Origin: Ailurus styani
Lineage: Eukaryota > Chordata > Mammalia > Carnivora > Ailuridae
Assembly: GCA_002007465.1 (NCBI GenBank)
Contig: LNAC01000336.1
Location: 322,447 to 386,446, forward strand
DNA length: 64,000 nt
Reading direction: 5' to 3'
In this document: in pieces, positions 20,976 to 32,390 of the stretch
Position numbering within the stretch: position 1 is the stretch's first letter
How the letters are laid out: the number at the start of each line of letters is the position of its first letter
Made by a program: the position numbers and the translations under genes
The notes under the pieces: generated by a model
Told to the model about the DNA's origin: nothing
The model's input: the letters and a program-made list of their open reading frames with translations, nothing else
The model's database searches: none

Positions 20976-21202
20976 AGAAATGTAAGAATATAAATATTCA
21001 TATGAAACTTCTAGGTTTTTTTCCTTGACCTTTAGCCACTAGCCCTATATATATTCCATATATCAAAGAGGTGCAAAATAGTGGGGGAATCTTTTGCATT
21101 TACGACAGCCGGTAAGACTTCTTATAAACTCTGGAGATTTAAAGACTCTAGTCTGTAGTTACACTGACCTCTCCACAAGCAACTTATACAAAGAGAGGGT
21201 TA

Positions 21203-21878
21203 ATCATTCACTTATTCAATATGTATCGAGCACACTCTGAGCTCCAGTCCCTGACCATAAGGAATGTAGGGTTTAGGGAAAGTGACAAGAAGACAGTGGT
21301 TACAGATGAGATCAATGTTCTGTGACAATGTGACATGAGACACATAATGCAACTATTTTAGGGAGTCAAGAAAGACTTCCAAAAAGCAAAGTTTAAAATG
21401 AAAAACAAGGGGAAAGAGGGCATGAAATCAGGGGAAGAGCTTTGAGTATAAGTGAAGGATTGGAAAAGCTCAGAGGCATGGGAGAGAATGGTGCCTTCAA
21501 AAAACTGTGTACAGTTGAAGGGCAAGTGGCAAATTGAGGCTGATGAGGAAAAGGGACCAGGTCATGAGAGGTCTCAGGAACTGATCTAACTAATTAGAAC
21601 TGTATCCTGTGGCAATAGCAATTCCTTAAAGATATTAAGCAGGGAAATGATATGACCAGACTGGACCCTTAAAAACTCCATGTGGAAAATGGATTATTGG
21701 GTCTAGAAGTTGAAACGAAGGATAAAGTGCTTTGAGGCTGTGTAATTTGAGAAAGAATGTTGGTAACCGAAAATGAGATTGGGTACTGGTGGTACCAAGA
21801 AATACACATATTTCAAAGATTGGACGTAGAATCAAAAAGTCTTTGTGAGAGATGGAAAGATGGGAATAAGAAAAAAGC
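21203..21878 (-). repeat. L2 LINE, 3' half
   Basis: Begins with the inverted L2 terminus ('cattcacttattcaatatgt', 'cgagcacactctgagctcc'), then 'cttccaaaaagcaaagt', 'gaggaaaagggaccaggtcatg', 'ttaagcagggaaatgatatgacc' and 'actccatgtggaaaatgg' in order. About 675 bases; minus-strand ORF 21635-21880 is a relic shard. Confidence 0.7.
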
Positions 21879-23214
21879 AAAAACCAAATGCATGCCCGGG
21901 TTCCTGGTTCAGGTAACCTAGGGTGGTGTTCAATGAAATAGGTAGGATTTTAAGGAGGGTAGTTACTTAGTCAGGATCATTCTACTTACTTACTTTGTTA
22001 TAACAAATGATCCCAAAATATCAGTTACAAAACACTGAGAATATTCTGTGTTGCTCACCACACAGTGTAACAGAAAAAAGATAGGTTCCCTAGTGACAGC
22101 TCAGGGATCTGGGTTCCTTCCTACTATCCTCACTCATACAGAAGTAGAGTGTTACCATCACAAGCACCTAACACATGTGGCAAAAGATAGTGGTCAGGAA
22201 GCAAATGGAGAGGAGCCTGACCTTGGAAATAGAGAAGATGCCTGGTTATGTACTGAGAGGCAGAAAGTTTGGAAAAACTGTTTCCTGTAATGACTTGGGA
22301 AGCAGACTATATGTACCCCATATAGCAGGCTATATGTACCCCTAGCAGCACTAGTTAGAATTTGTCAGGTACACCCTCAGGTGGGGGGGTCACTGTTGTT
22401 GGTGATTGCCTTGGGCAAGTGGGGCCATGCAGACAGGACCTTGGGAAACAATTAGCTTTCAAGAAGCTTGGCTAAAAGTGAGGAACAAGGTAATACTGTT
22501 GCTAGATGTGTGTGGGGGGGCAGTGGAAGGAAGTTTTAAAACATGAGAGGATAAGAAAGGATGTGTGAATGATCCACAGTGCCTCATTTCCCGTGGGGAT
22601 TATGGGGAAACCCTGTCTTATACCACATTTCAGCTCTACCTTCCCTTCTAATCCTAAAACAACAGCAACAACAAAACTGTAACTTATCATAAATTTCCAT
22701 GAGGTTAAATTTTAAACTTCTTCAGTGCCGGGGGGTCTTCTACTTCTACATGTTACCCAGGGCTAAACGGCAGATTCGAACCACAAGTGAGTGCGATACA
22801 TATCCTATTGATGTTTAACCACTATAGACATTGAGATTGTTTAATTGGGAAATGAGATGCTGAAGAAAATATGTGGTATTAGATTTCAGAAATAGGAATC
22901 TAGGATATAAATTAGAAAAGAAATAATTTGTATTTCGCAGAATTTTGATGAACGTTACCAGGGAATTTTTAGAACATTCTTGTGCAATTATTTTTAATTT
23001 TAGTTTCCAGGCCACGAACAATCTCCTCAGTTCTAAATATGTGCTGTACAGAATATAAATCTGCGTAGTTACATTATGTCACAAAGGATTTAGATATTTC
23101 TATAATTGTGTTTTTACATTACCTTTTTATTTTTGCTTTATCTATTAACAATATTCATACCAATAAACTACTACTAAGAGCATTTTCACTTATATTATTG
23201 TCTAACTTTCACAT
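21879..23214. other. Unannotated; one short spaced duplication
   Basis: No gene recognised. 21960-22290 may be a very old repeat ('gttataacaaatgatcccaaaatat'). At 22301-22342 a 19-base phrase occurs twice, 4 bases apart ('ctatatgtacccc' in both). 22800-23040 is AT-rich. Confidence 0.35.
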
Positions 23215-23357
23215 TAGTTATCTAATCTTGACACAGCCTAGAAAGATAGGCTGGGAAGATACATTTATTTCTACTTAGTGACAGACCTGGGATTATAATT
23301 CAGTTTCTCTGCTTCCCAGTGCAAGGGTCTTGCACTCTATAAGCTCAATCAATGCAT
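23215..23357 (-). repeat. MIR SINE relic
   Basis: Reverse-strand MIR: 'cacattagttatctaatcttgaca', 'gatacatttatttctacttagtgacagacctgggattataattcag' and 'gtgcaagggtcttgcactctat' correspond to inverted MIR blocks. The text has a gap where the 'gaggaaactgaggctcag' block should be. Confidence 0.6.
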
Positions 23358-24380
23358 TTGTGACATTTACGTTGTATTAGTTCATACAGTCTTGCCAGTT
23401 TTTGTGTTTGCCTTCCTTTTCCTGGTTTCTTTGATATGTTTGCAAAGAAGAATAATTAATCTCACCTAAAAAGATTTAACACATCCATCCAGTATTTATT
23501 TGGTAGATAGCTTATCAATGGTGAGGATTTGAGGGCCACCTCTACCTGAGAAGCCTATCGAACTGCCTGAAGTCTTTTTCGCTGTGCAAGGCTGACATTT
23601 AAGGCCTTGATTCTGTGTCCAGTCTCAGGGTTCTCTGGGAATCACTCTGCATGGGCTGAATCTCAGAAGCAACAATGCTCTTAGCAATAACGTTCCATCA
23701 GCAGGTGGGGAATGGTCAGTTAGGGGTATTATCTGTGTCTTAAATCACCCAGTGTTACTTGTCTATATGCAACGTTGACCGGCCACAGAAGAAGAGTGTT
23801 CTTGGCAAAACTGGGTCGGTTATCAGGGAAAGAATTTCAAACTGGAGCAAATTTTAATTTTCAGAGATTGTATCCAGGATTGTATTTAGTTACAGAAAAA
23901 AATGGGCATGTTACCAGCTGAAGTTATAATATGATAACTCTGTTATTATTTTAGTAATGGTCAACCAGCATTTTAATTGTCTCCTCTCTTATCAAATTGC
24001 AGATAATGACCTGTCCCTTTCATGAAGATAGAATAAAATATGCCTTTGGTAACAGAAAGAAAGGAACATGGTCTAATGAATCCAAATGAGTGGTGCTGAG
24101 CTGTTGAGTTCACGCCCAATTCTGTGCTCTAAATGACATTCTTAGTGGTCAGATCTTTTCAAACAGTATTTTTAAGCCATGAAAAAAAGATAATTAGTTG
24201 TCAGTTGGAGATATTTCTAAGTTTTTTATGCATTCTTTTTTCTCATGCCAATTTTGAACTAGGTTTTGCACCCAATTTTAAAATACCTAGAAACAGTACT
24301 TATATTGGCATTAATCTTGCCCAAAGAATAATAAGTCTCTGGGAGAGGAATGTTCCTTGGGAATACAGCACATGTTTTCA
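23358..24380. other. Unannotated unique sequence
   Basis: No repeat or gene recognised. ORF 24133-24384 (plus) is unconvincing. Confidence 0.35.
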
Positions 24381-24540
24381 ATGAAAAAGATCTGGACTCA
24401 TCAGTGGATATGCTATTTTACACTTAGATCCACCGTCAGATAGCTATGTATTTTCTTGAGGCAAATCATTTAACTTCTCCCTGTTTTCTCACCTATAAAA
24501 TGGGAAAATAATCCCTGTGCCTTTTGCAGGAATTCTAGCA
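24381..24540 (+). repeat. MIR SINE relic
   Basis: 'gatctggactcatcag', 'gatagctatgtattttcttgagg', 'caaatcatttaacttctccctg' and 'tctcacctataaaatggg' are MIR blocks in order; the 3' third is lost. Confidence 0.75.
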
Positions 24541-25625
24541 TGTCAAATGTTCATTTTCAATGGAATAAGTATTTGGAAAATACAATCTCATCTAACAAGC
24601 CCAAGGTTGATAATTATGTTCTGCGTCCTAGAATTCACTCGCCGCTGTGGACCTGGGGTACTTTGAAATGTGGTATACTTTTTTTTTTTTTAAGTTTCTA
24701 TTTTCAAACTTGGCTCACAGCTTGGATATATTTGAGTAAAGCAGCTTTTCCTTATGGCCCAAATCATATGGCTCTTGAGCATATAGGGAAGAGTGTGAAA
24801 GAAGAGGGTGGGAAAGCATAACATTAAATATTCAAACTCCCTAGAGTTTCTTGGCTTGAAGTGTTGTCTGTAAAAAGAAAAAAAGGTGGGGTGCGGTGAG
24901 GGGAGAAGAGAAAAGAAAGGAAAAAGACAGAGTTTTTCCCCTTGTCTATTAAGACCTCTTCTATGGTCAGATTTACCTCCCTCATTTATTGTTTCTTTTT
25001 AATTTTCATTAAGTACCACTAAGAAATTAGATGAAACATCATTAATCTCTCCTGAGCTCTGAGTTTGTATACACAATCTAAAGCAGATATCTGCCTTTGA
25101 AGAGAAGCCCCCACACCATGATTTCTGTTATTGAAAGTCCTGTTTAAAATTCTGCTTTTCATTTATGTCACCTGTGTATGGCTCGCCAAAAGGATTCTTG
25201 AGGAAATGCACCTTGTTTGGGAGTAAGTAGCTCAGGGAAGCAAACCTAGCAAGTAGCATTCGGTTTCTTAGATAATGGTGCCATCTTCCTGGCACTTATG
25301 GAGACAATGAAATATTCATGAGTTTCTTAAAGGCTTTTGGAAAGAATGTGTGCTGGAATGGAACATTAATGAGCCAGTCTCTTCTGGTTTCATGCCAGGC
25401 AGGGGCTGTTAAATAATTAAGGTGTGACAAGCCAGAGTTTACACAGGAGGAGGTGGAAAGAAGCAGTCCTTCAGCATTGGAAATGGTCCCCTCTCATATT
25501 GAAATGAACACCCATCTGGCCCAAGTTCTCTTATGTTCCTCGGAGTACTCTCTTTAACAACCTCATGGTACCCAATGCGTTGGATTGTTTTGCTAAAAAC
25601 CTGCCGAAGGAACACTGAACTACTT
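24541..25625. promoter_or_regulatory. Repeat-free block; candidate distal regulatory element (about 24960-25480)
   Basis: No repeat recognised over more than 1 kb. 24960-25480 holds binding-site-like words: an E-box CACCTG (25169-25174), a YY1-like GCCATCTT (25280-25287), 'gaacattaat' (25361-25370), and a homeodomain core TAATTA (25414-25419) beside a T-box AGGTGTGA (25420-25427). Such words are common by chance, so this is a guess from density and absence of repeats, to be tested by conservation. 24868-24935 is a separate purine-rich run. Confidence 0.3.
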
Positions 25626-26000
25626 CAAACATGTTTGGAAATCATTCAATTAGCCTTTATTGTGATCAGCACTGAGTTAGGCATTGGGGGAAAAAGAAAA
25701 AAAGAACAACTGTACTTCAAGATTCCTGCCTTCTAATACCCCTGAACTAATTTGAAGGCTATGGAAAAATCTACTCTGTGATCAGTTAAATTGTGCAGAA
25801 CTTAAAATGATAAAGGGACAGATACACAGAGGACTCTTGAGTCAATAGGTTTTCATGGGCAATGGGGGAACTTATCTTGAGCCTTGGAGAAGATACTAGA
25901 TTTGTATGAGCGGAGGAGAAAATAAGGGTTCGCCTTAAGAGGAATAAGAAAATGAACAAAACTGTAGAGAAAGGAATGCACAGAACTGGCAGAAAATGAA
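25626..26000 (-). repeat. L2 LINE fragment
   Basis: Inverted L2: 'aatcattcaattagcctttatt', 'gcactgagttaggcattggggg', 'gattcctgccttctaat', 'tcttgagccttggagaagata' and 'gagaaaggaatgcacagaac' in consensus order. Confidence 0.6.
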
Positions 26001-26559
26001 AATATTCTGGGATGCCATATCATCAGTAGACATGTGGAAAATTCCTATTTCTCACACACAAAAATAATAAAATGAGTGTATGTCCTATTTGGGCAAATGT
26101 TGGCTCACCATGACATCCAGACTCTGAAAGGGAAGGTGGCCTCCCAGGAGAGACTGATCAGTCTTCTAGCAAAGTAGACAAATTGAACTCCGTGGAGTTT
26201 TTATGTGTGTGGATCTTTCATATCAGATCATGAAAGCAGACATTTTCACAGCTTTGCATTAAATATGCAAAATCTCATGGTTCTTTCATAAGAGAAACTA
26301 TTCATGCTGCTTCCCTTGGTCACCCATACATTATCCTCAGAGTTGTCAGTCTGTGGCTTTCTCTGCAAGGCTGGGCTCTGGAGATACTTAATGGCTGCCT
26401 TTGCCTGTATATTTTTCTGCCTTCGCTTGAACAACTAAGCACTCACTCTGCACAGAACACAAGGTTTTAAAAACCCATGTTTATCTCCATCTCTCTCGCT
26501 TACAAGCTAGGTTAGAGAAATATGTAAATAAGAAAATTTAATAAAAGTCACCCACAGTC
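26001..26559. other. Unannotated sequence
   Basis: No feature recognised; short ORFs only. Confidence 0.3.
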
Positions 26560-27030
26560 TTACAAAGAAATCACAGCTAATGTTTTGGTGAATGTCTTTT
26601 TCACCTTTTTTTTTTTTTAACCCTATATAACATGTGGACATCAGCTATCTATTTATGTGTGTATGTGTGTATTTAGTATAATCGTAGTCTTACCAAATAT
26701 ATAGTTTGTATCTTAATTTTCCCCTTCTGTTATGTTAGAAAAGATTTCCTAAAAAATGTTTTAAAAGTATGCCATTTTCAAACTATACTTACTCTCCACG
26801 TAACACACCATAATTTATTAAAATATTCTTTTTGTTGAATATTTGCATGTTCATAATATTTCATTATTGCAGTTAACACTTTGATAAACACCACTTAACA
26901 TCAATGTACAATTCAACACCTACTCTCTCAGGGTAAATTCCCCAGATGTAAGCTATTTAGATCAAAATATATCAACATTTTTAGTGATGTGGACTCATAT
27001 TGCCAAACTGTCCCCTAAAAATACCAAGTT
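26560..27030 (-). repeat. L1M LINE 3' region
   Basis: Inverted old L1 end: 'cgtaacacaccataatttatt', 'tattcatacttcattattgcagttaac' type blocks, 'tcagggtaaattccccagatg', 'atgtggactcatattgccaaactg' and 'tccccta' in order. Contains a poly(T) run near 26608-26619. Confidence 0.55.
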
Positions 27031-28959
27031 ATCCACTGAATGAAAGAGAAGGCCCATCTACATTATACAAGATGCATGGTCAACTTGAATATGATTTTAT
27101 AAAAAGATTTGAGTCAATTTGATAGGTGAAAATAATGGCATTGGTTTTATTGCATTGTTTATAATGTTGAACATTTATTTCATGGTGTGGAGTGTGTGTG
27201 TTTGTGAGAGAGAGTTGTTTCATCATGACCTTTACTCCCTTGTCTATGTTTTGCAAGTAGGCTTTTGTAGCTATTAACAACAATTGTTATTTTTATGGTC
27301 CTCATAAAACTTCTAATAATGATAAATGTGGTTTGGAAATTAATGAAGAATTATAGCCAGGAATTCTTTATACCAAAATCCATTTATCATAGGAATAAAA
27401 TTGGAATCTTATGACTTTTTTAAAACACATTTTAAAATAGTTCAAGTCACTAGGCATGAGCTTTAGAGGCTGATCACTTTGTTCTAAGAACTGGTTTGAT
27501 TTTCCAACCCCAAATCTATTTGTTGCTCTTCATCACTTTATAACACAGAAACTTCCTTGTGTAGGAGTTACTGAAATTCAGACATAAGCTTCCAGAAGAA
27601 AATGTTTATTTTTTGTTTATTTTGGTTTTCTTTTTAAGTGATAGAAGATGGTACATTTCATTATATTAGGGAGGAAGAATTGTTCTTTAAATGCATGGAA
27701 ATATTTAATGAACAATTTTATCTTGGGGGTCTTTAACTTGCTCGTTCACTTCCCTTCTTCCCACAGGCCAGCATTCCCCAGAGGTATAATCTCACTCTTC
27801 CATTACCTTCTTCCTTTCCCTCATTGTCCTTTATGAGTTACAGGTTTGGGTTTTTTTTCTTTCTTTCTTTCTTTTTTTTTTTTTGCTAATTCTTCAGTAT
27901 AATAATCTTACTTCCATCTGTGTTTCCTCTGTCATTCATAGCTTAATAAAAACTGTTCTTTCTTCAAGAAAGAGAGAGGAGGGTTCTGCTCTTACAACAC
28001 CATGCATATTTTTATTTTAATAGCATCTAATCTGTAAGTTGAGAAACAGGAATCTTATACTAGAATGACCTGAATCATTCATTATAATGGAGCAGAAGGT
28101 ACATAGGTAAAATTAAAAATATGTAATAATACATATAAAATACAGAAAATGATACATATATAGTTTATAAATATACGTAATATGTATATTAAATGTTTTC
28201 ATATTAAAAGAGCTTATGCTTAGCCTCATGGATATAATCCTTGATGGATACAACATAACAGCATTGTTGTGATCTAAATACCTCATTGTTAAAAAAAGGT
28301 ATCACTTGTCAGTGAAATAATGTCTCCGGTAGCAAGACTGGTTGGCGGACAAATCTAAGTGAGCTCCTTCCCTCTGTCTTAGGGTAACACAAACTAGCCT
28401 TGGTTTTAGCCAGAATGGAGGGCTTGATAATTTGGGAGGTATGAATAGAAAGATCCCACAACTTATCACTTCTTAAAAATGTTCACCATCACTGGAAATA
28501 TCAGGGCAAATACACAGATGAAAATGTAATCATATTCATGAAGAAATACTTAAGTAATCATAAGAAGAAATTGTTCATGAATCAAGAAAGAGGTTCATGA
28601 TCCATGTACTCTGGAGAACTCACCAATGGTGGCTCGATCTAGGAATCCATGTGATAGTTACTTTGCTCACGGGTTCTTCAAGTAGCTCCTTGGAAGCCAG
28701 TATTCCCCACAAGGCGGGTCCAAGGCCAGACTTGTGTGGACAGGCTTTGAGGAGGTGCCTATGTCTGATGTAGGGCAGTGGGAGAGCCAGCCCTGCAGTT
28801 GTTGCCCGCAGTTCCTGGGCATTGGCAATCAGCACAGCTGTTGGGGTTTCCCTAAGTGTAAAATGAGGCTGCTGTCAGCCCTTAGGTTGCTTTTCTCCAC
28901 CTCCCTGCCCCTACTCTGTTCTTGATTGCCCCTTCTTCATTTCTTTGTTCAAGGTCCCC
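27031..28959. other. Unannotated; mostly AT-rich, then GC-richer from 28600
   Basis: No gene recognised. A (ctttt)n/poly(T) run sits at 27851-27884. 28090-28200 is a TA-rich run ('atacatataaaatacagaaa', 'atatacgtaatatgtatat'). 28620-28960 is noticeably richer in G/C; short ORFs on both strands there lack splice or family support. Confidence 0.35.
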
Positions 28960-29565
28960 CTTGCTTGACTGTACTGCCCACCTAATTTCACTCCATCTAG
29001 TCAACTCAACTGGTCCTCTCGCTATTTCCTATTCCTGGAAATCTGGCTGCTCACGTCCAGCATCACACGTACTGGCCAAATGTCTCAGCTTTCCCCTCAG
29101 AATGTCTCCGGAGTCGAATTATCTCACGGCATCTCCACAGACACCACTCTCATCTAAGCCACCACTGTCTTTTTCCTGGTTTGTTTCAGAGAGTCTCTGA
29201 AATGTCACTCTGTCTCCTCCCTGCTTGTGGGACAATCTGCAAGATCCCTACCCTCCCAACCTCACTGCCTGTCACCCCTCTTCTACTCCAGTGTCAGTGG
29301 CCTCCTCAGTATTCCTCAGACTTGCCAACAAACTCCTGTATGAGGGTCTTTGCAGTCTGTTTTCTCTGCCTCAAAGGTTTTCCCTAGAAAACCAAATGGC
29401 CAGGGGCAGCTGGCTGGCTGGCTGGCTCAATGGAAACCTCACAACCATTGCTTCATATTCCTTAGACCTATTAGCAGGGATTCCATCTCTGGCCTTCTTG
29501 TATAAAAAAATAACCCTATCGTATTTCCCTTCCTTGCCTCATCTTTTATCACAATGTATCTCATC
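28960..29565 (+). repeat. L2 LINE, left part
   Basis: Forward L2 up to the SINE: 'tctcatctaagccaccactg', 'cagtgtcagtggcctcctcag', 'gtctttgcagtctgttttctctgcc' and 'gccttcttgtat'. The 28960-29130 part is assigned with less certainty. A (ctgg)n run of about five units lies at 29408-29427. Confidence 0.55.
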
Positions 29566-29770
29566 TTTTTTTTTTAAGTTTTATTTATTTGAGAGAGAGA
29601 GTGAGAGAAAGAGAATGTGAGCGCGAAAGGGGAAGAAGGAGAGAGAATGTTCAAAGAGACTCCTACTGAGTGCAGAGCCCCATGAGGAGCTGGGTGCTCC
29701 AGTCATGAGACCAAGACCTGAGCAAAAACCAAGAGTTGGATGCTTAACCAGCTGAGCCACCCAGGCACCC
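29566..29770 (-). repeat. CAN-SINE inserted in an L2
   Basis: Starts 'tttttttttaagttttattt', contains 'gatgcttaaccagctgagcc', ends 'acccaggcaccc'. Its target-site duplication 'caatgtatctcatctt' / 'caatatatcttgtctt' (29552-29567 and 29771-29786) has three mismatches, which fits an older insertion. L2 sequence resumes after it. Confidence 0.93.
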
Positions 29771-29975
29771 CAATATATCTTGTCTTTGAACAGAGCATAT
29801 ATGTGAGTTGTTTGTCTGTTCTAGAATGCAGTCTCCATGAGGGCAAAGATTTTTATCTTTTTAAAGTTTCTACTGTTTACTCTCCCATTGCTTCAAACAG
29901 TGCCTGGCAAAGGATGCCCCATAATAACCAAGCGGTGAATGAAGGAATATGAATGAATAAAGGAATGCATAGTCT
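29771..29975 (+). repeat. L2 LINE 3' end, right part
   Basis: 'ctagaatgcagtctccatgagggcaaagattttta', 'aacagtgcctggcaaagg' and 'gaatgaaggaatatgaatg' are the classic L2 3' terminus, continuing the copy left of the SINE. Confidence 0.85.
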
Positions 29976-30479
29976 TGCTACCTCTTTCATACTTCATTGC
30001 ATTGGAAATAATGCCTCAGGCCACTCAAACATTTAAATATTGAAGAGATTTCAATCTTACTCTCAGTATAGTTTTCCAGGAAGGAAAATAAGTACACAAG
30101 ACAGTTTGCTACGTCCAAAGTTGCCAGACACCTAATAGGTGAAAGGAGTATTTCTGGGATGGTATATGTATTTACTCATACCCCGTCTCATCCTGCTCAT
30201 TGAGGCAACTGAGAAAGGATGAGAATGAAGTTAGTAGTGAAAGAAATGAGACAAATGGAAACCAAGATCAGGAGAGGATGAAATTGGTGCATATAACTGC
30301 AGGCAAATACTGCCCATCGAGCTTTAATTGTCCCGTTTTAAAAGGAAAGAGGGAATATACATCAGCTTAAGATTTGTAGTGTCTATGAAGACAAACAATA
30401 GCAGGCATGTGATTTGCTAGCTTTCCGTACTTGTCCTTATGAAAGCCTTTTACATGATAAATTTCTTCATCATTTCCTG
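29976..30479. other. Unannotated sequence
   Basis: Nothing recognised apart from short purine-rich runs near 30200-30290. Confidence 0.3.
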
Positions 30480-30606
30480 TTTTCCCTGACAACTGGTATG
30501 CTCTATGATGGCTACTAAGGTAACTATTTTATCCCCATTGCCAGGTACACTTTGGTTTTAATAAATTTTGAGAACAGAGGAATAAATGAGTGAATGAATG
30601 AAGGTT
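30480..30606 (+). repeat. L2 LINE 3' terminus
   Basis: 'ctattttatccccattgccagg', 'aataaattttgagaacagagg' and the end 'aatgagtgaatgaatgaagg' match the last 120 bases of L2. Confidence 0.65.
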
Positions 30607-30631
30607 GAATTAAGAGGATAAAGACATTTTA

Positions 30632-30819
30632 GGGGAGTGCCTGGTGGCTCAGTCGGTTAAGCATCTGCCTTCAGCTCAGGTCATGATCCCAGGGTCCTGG
30701 GATCGAGTCCCGCATGGGGCCTCTTGCTCAATGGGGAGCCTTTTTCTCCCTCTCCTCCCTGCTGTGCTCTCTCTCACTATCTCTGTCTCTTTCTCTCTCA
30801 GATAAATAACAAATTAAAA

Positions 30820-30856
<37 letters not shown>

Positions 30857-30866
30857 ATTTATATAT
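30632..30866 (+). repeat. CAN-SINE with (AT)n-expanded tail
   Basis: Head 'gtgcctggtggctcag' (one g of 'gggtggctcag' lost), body 'ggtcatgatcccagggtcc', tail running into an AT microsatellite. A perfect 14-bp duplication 'ataaagacatttta' flanks the whole unit (30618-30631, 30867-30880), so the AT run grew inside the SINE tail after insertion. Confidence 0.95.
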
Positions 30867-30868
30867 AT
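30820..30868. repeat. (AT)n microsatellite
   Basis: AT dinucleotides with two 'ttt' interruptions, lying entirely in the SINE tail. Confidence 0.95.
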
Positions 30869-30880
30869 AAAGACATTTTA

Positions 30881-31289
30881 GAGCCTGTGCTGAGGCAAGG
30901 TGCTTCATGAAGCTAGATCAAGTGACTCAGGTCAGCTCAGGTTTGGGTGAATGGTGGGCTTATCAACAGGTTGCAAAGATGGTAGAAATATATTGAATAA
31001 ACCTCAAATAATTAAATGGCTTTCTGCTCTGTAATGCAAGTCTGGCCAGTTCAAGGGAAGCTGTGATTCTAAAAGTCAGTATATTGGTGTGGCAGATTTT
31101 AATGAAGGAGTTAAAGTTAATGAGCGTTGTTCTGATTTTTGGAATTCTTGGGTACACCAATGTGTTTCAGTTGCTGAGTGCTCTCTACCCCCCAGAAACA
31201 GTGGCCTTCACCTTAGGATGGGTGTCTGAATCCTCACCCTGACTTTCTTCCTCTGCCCAGCTTGAATTTTGATCATCTTCATTTATTAT
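30881..31289. other. Unannotated sequence
   Basis: No repeat or gene recognised. Confidence 0.3.
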
Positions 31290-31410
31290 TAATTTATTGA
31301 GAAGCTACCTTCTAGCAAGCATTTTCTAGATATTTGAAATAAAGTGAAAGATCCACACCCTGCCCTTACACAGCTCAAGTTCGTAGAGCAGTACACAAAT
31401 AAAGTTGGAT
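31290..31410 (-). repeat. L2 LINE 3' end
   Basis: Inverted L2 terminus: 'tttattgagaagctaccttct', 'gcaagcattttctagatat' and 'ctgcccttacacagctcaag' in order. Confidence 0.55.
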
Positions 31411-32345
31411 ATTTGAAACCTTCCTGGAGCCCCTGGCATAATTGCTTGGGAAACTCAGTGTCCATCTAACCAGATGCCAGTCTACACAGCTGACTATTAA
31501 GTTTCAACTTCAAGCTGCTCACTCACGCCCGGGCCTCTCTTGCCTCAGGGCTGGCCTGTCACATCAGGCTCCCCAGGGCTCACCCTGAGAACCAGCCCCT
31601 GGTCAGGTATCTTATCATTCAGAGGATTCTTTTGGGTATTCCACACACTGTCCTACTCTAGATCATTCCCCTGCCTTCCTGGCCTGCTCTCTCTGTTGCT
31701 GCAGTAGACAGCCTGGTTTTCTGCACTTGAAGAACAGGATGAATTCAGTAGAACCGAGCCCTGATACCCCTCAGGAATATGACCCTGCAAAATTATTTCA
31801 GCTCTCTAATCCACAGTCTATAAATAGGAATCATATGCCTTTCTCTGAAGGTTTCTGTGACAAAGAAGATGAGATATTATTTTATCACAATGCCTGTCAT
31901 AGGAGCTCCTGTTTTCTTTCTCAGTTCCTGTGAACAGAAGTATGGCCAGTAAACAATGCCTGGAGGAGGGAAGTAGAAGCCTAGGAAAATTGAAAGAGTC
32001 CCTCGAATTCTTAAATTGAAATGATTCCTCTGGAGAGTACCCTTAAGTAAGTTATTGAAAGCAGTAATTTATTAGTAATATTTGGGACAAAGTGACCTTG
32101 GGAAATGTAGTGTAGTTTTCATATTCACTCTGGCTTATTGTACTCATTTTACACTTCAAGATACAGTGACCTACATGCTATACAGAAAGAAATTTGCAAT
32201 AACTAAGAATCATCATGACTATTAATTGTTTTTAATTCACGTCAATCAAGCTTGTAAGCATGTAAGATGTTTAGCAATTAAACATAAAATTACAGAGAAA
32301 AGCTTTTCCAGAAAAAAAGATTATTCCTCTCACTTTGTTGGAATA

Positions 32346-32346
<1 letters not shown>
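31411..32346. other. Unannotated; GC-richer first 300 bases
   Basis: 31440-31720 is richer in C/G ('cacgcccgggcctctcttgcc') but is not a CpG island and has no gene signature. The remainder is AT-rich unique sequence; ORF 31727-31933 is not supported. Confidence 0.3.

Positions 32347-32386
<40 letters not shown>
32347..32386. repeat. (TG)20 microsatellite
   Basis: Uninterrupted TG dinucleotide run, about 20 units. Perfect arrays of this length usually vary between individuals. It generates a spurious Cys-Val ORF. Confidence 0.98.

Positions 32387-32390
<4 letters not shown>

Noticed and set aside
22730..22800. tRNA-like stretch ('gcagattcgaacc')
   Set aside because: Only a B-box-like word; no A box at the right distance and no cloverleaf.
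29225..29620. 131-codon plus ORF
   Set aside because: Lies within an L2 and runs into a SINE tail; includes the (ctgg)n Gly-Trp-Leu run.
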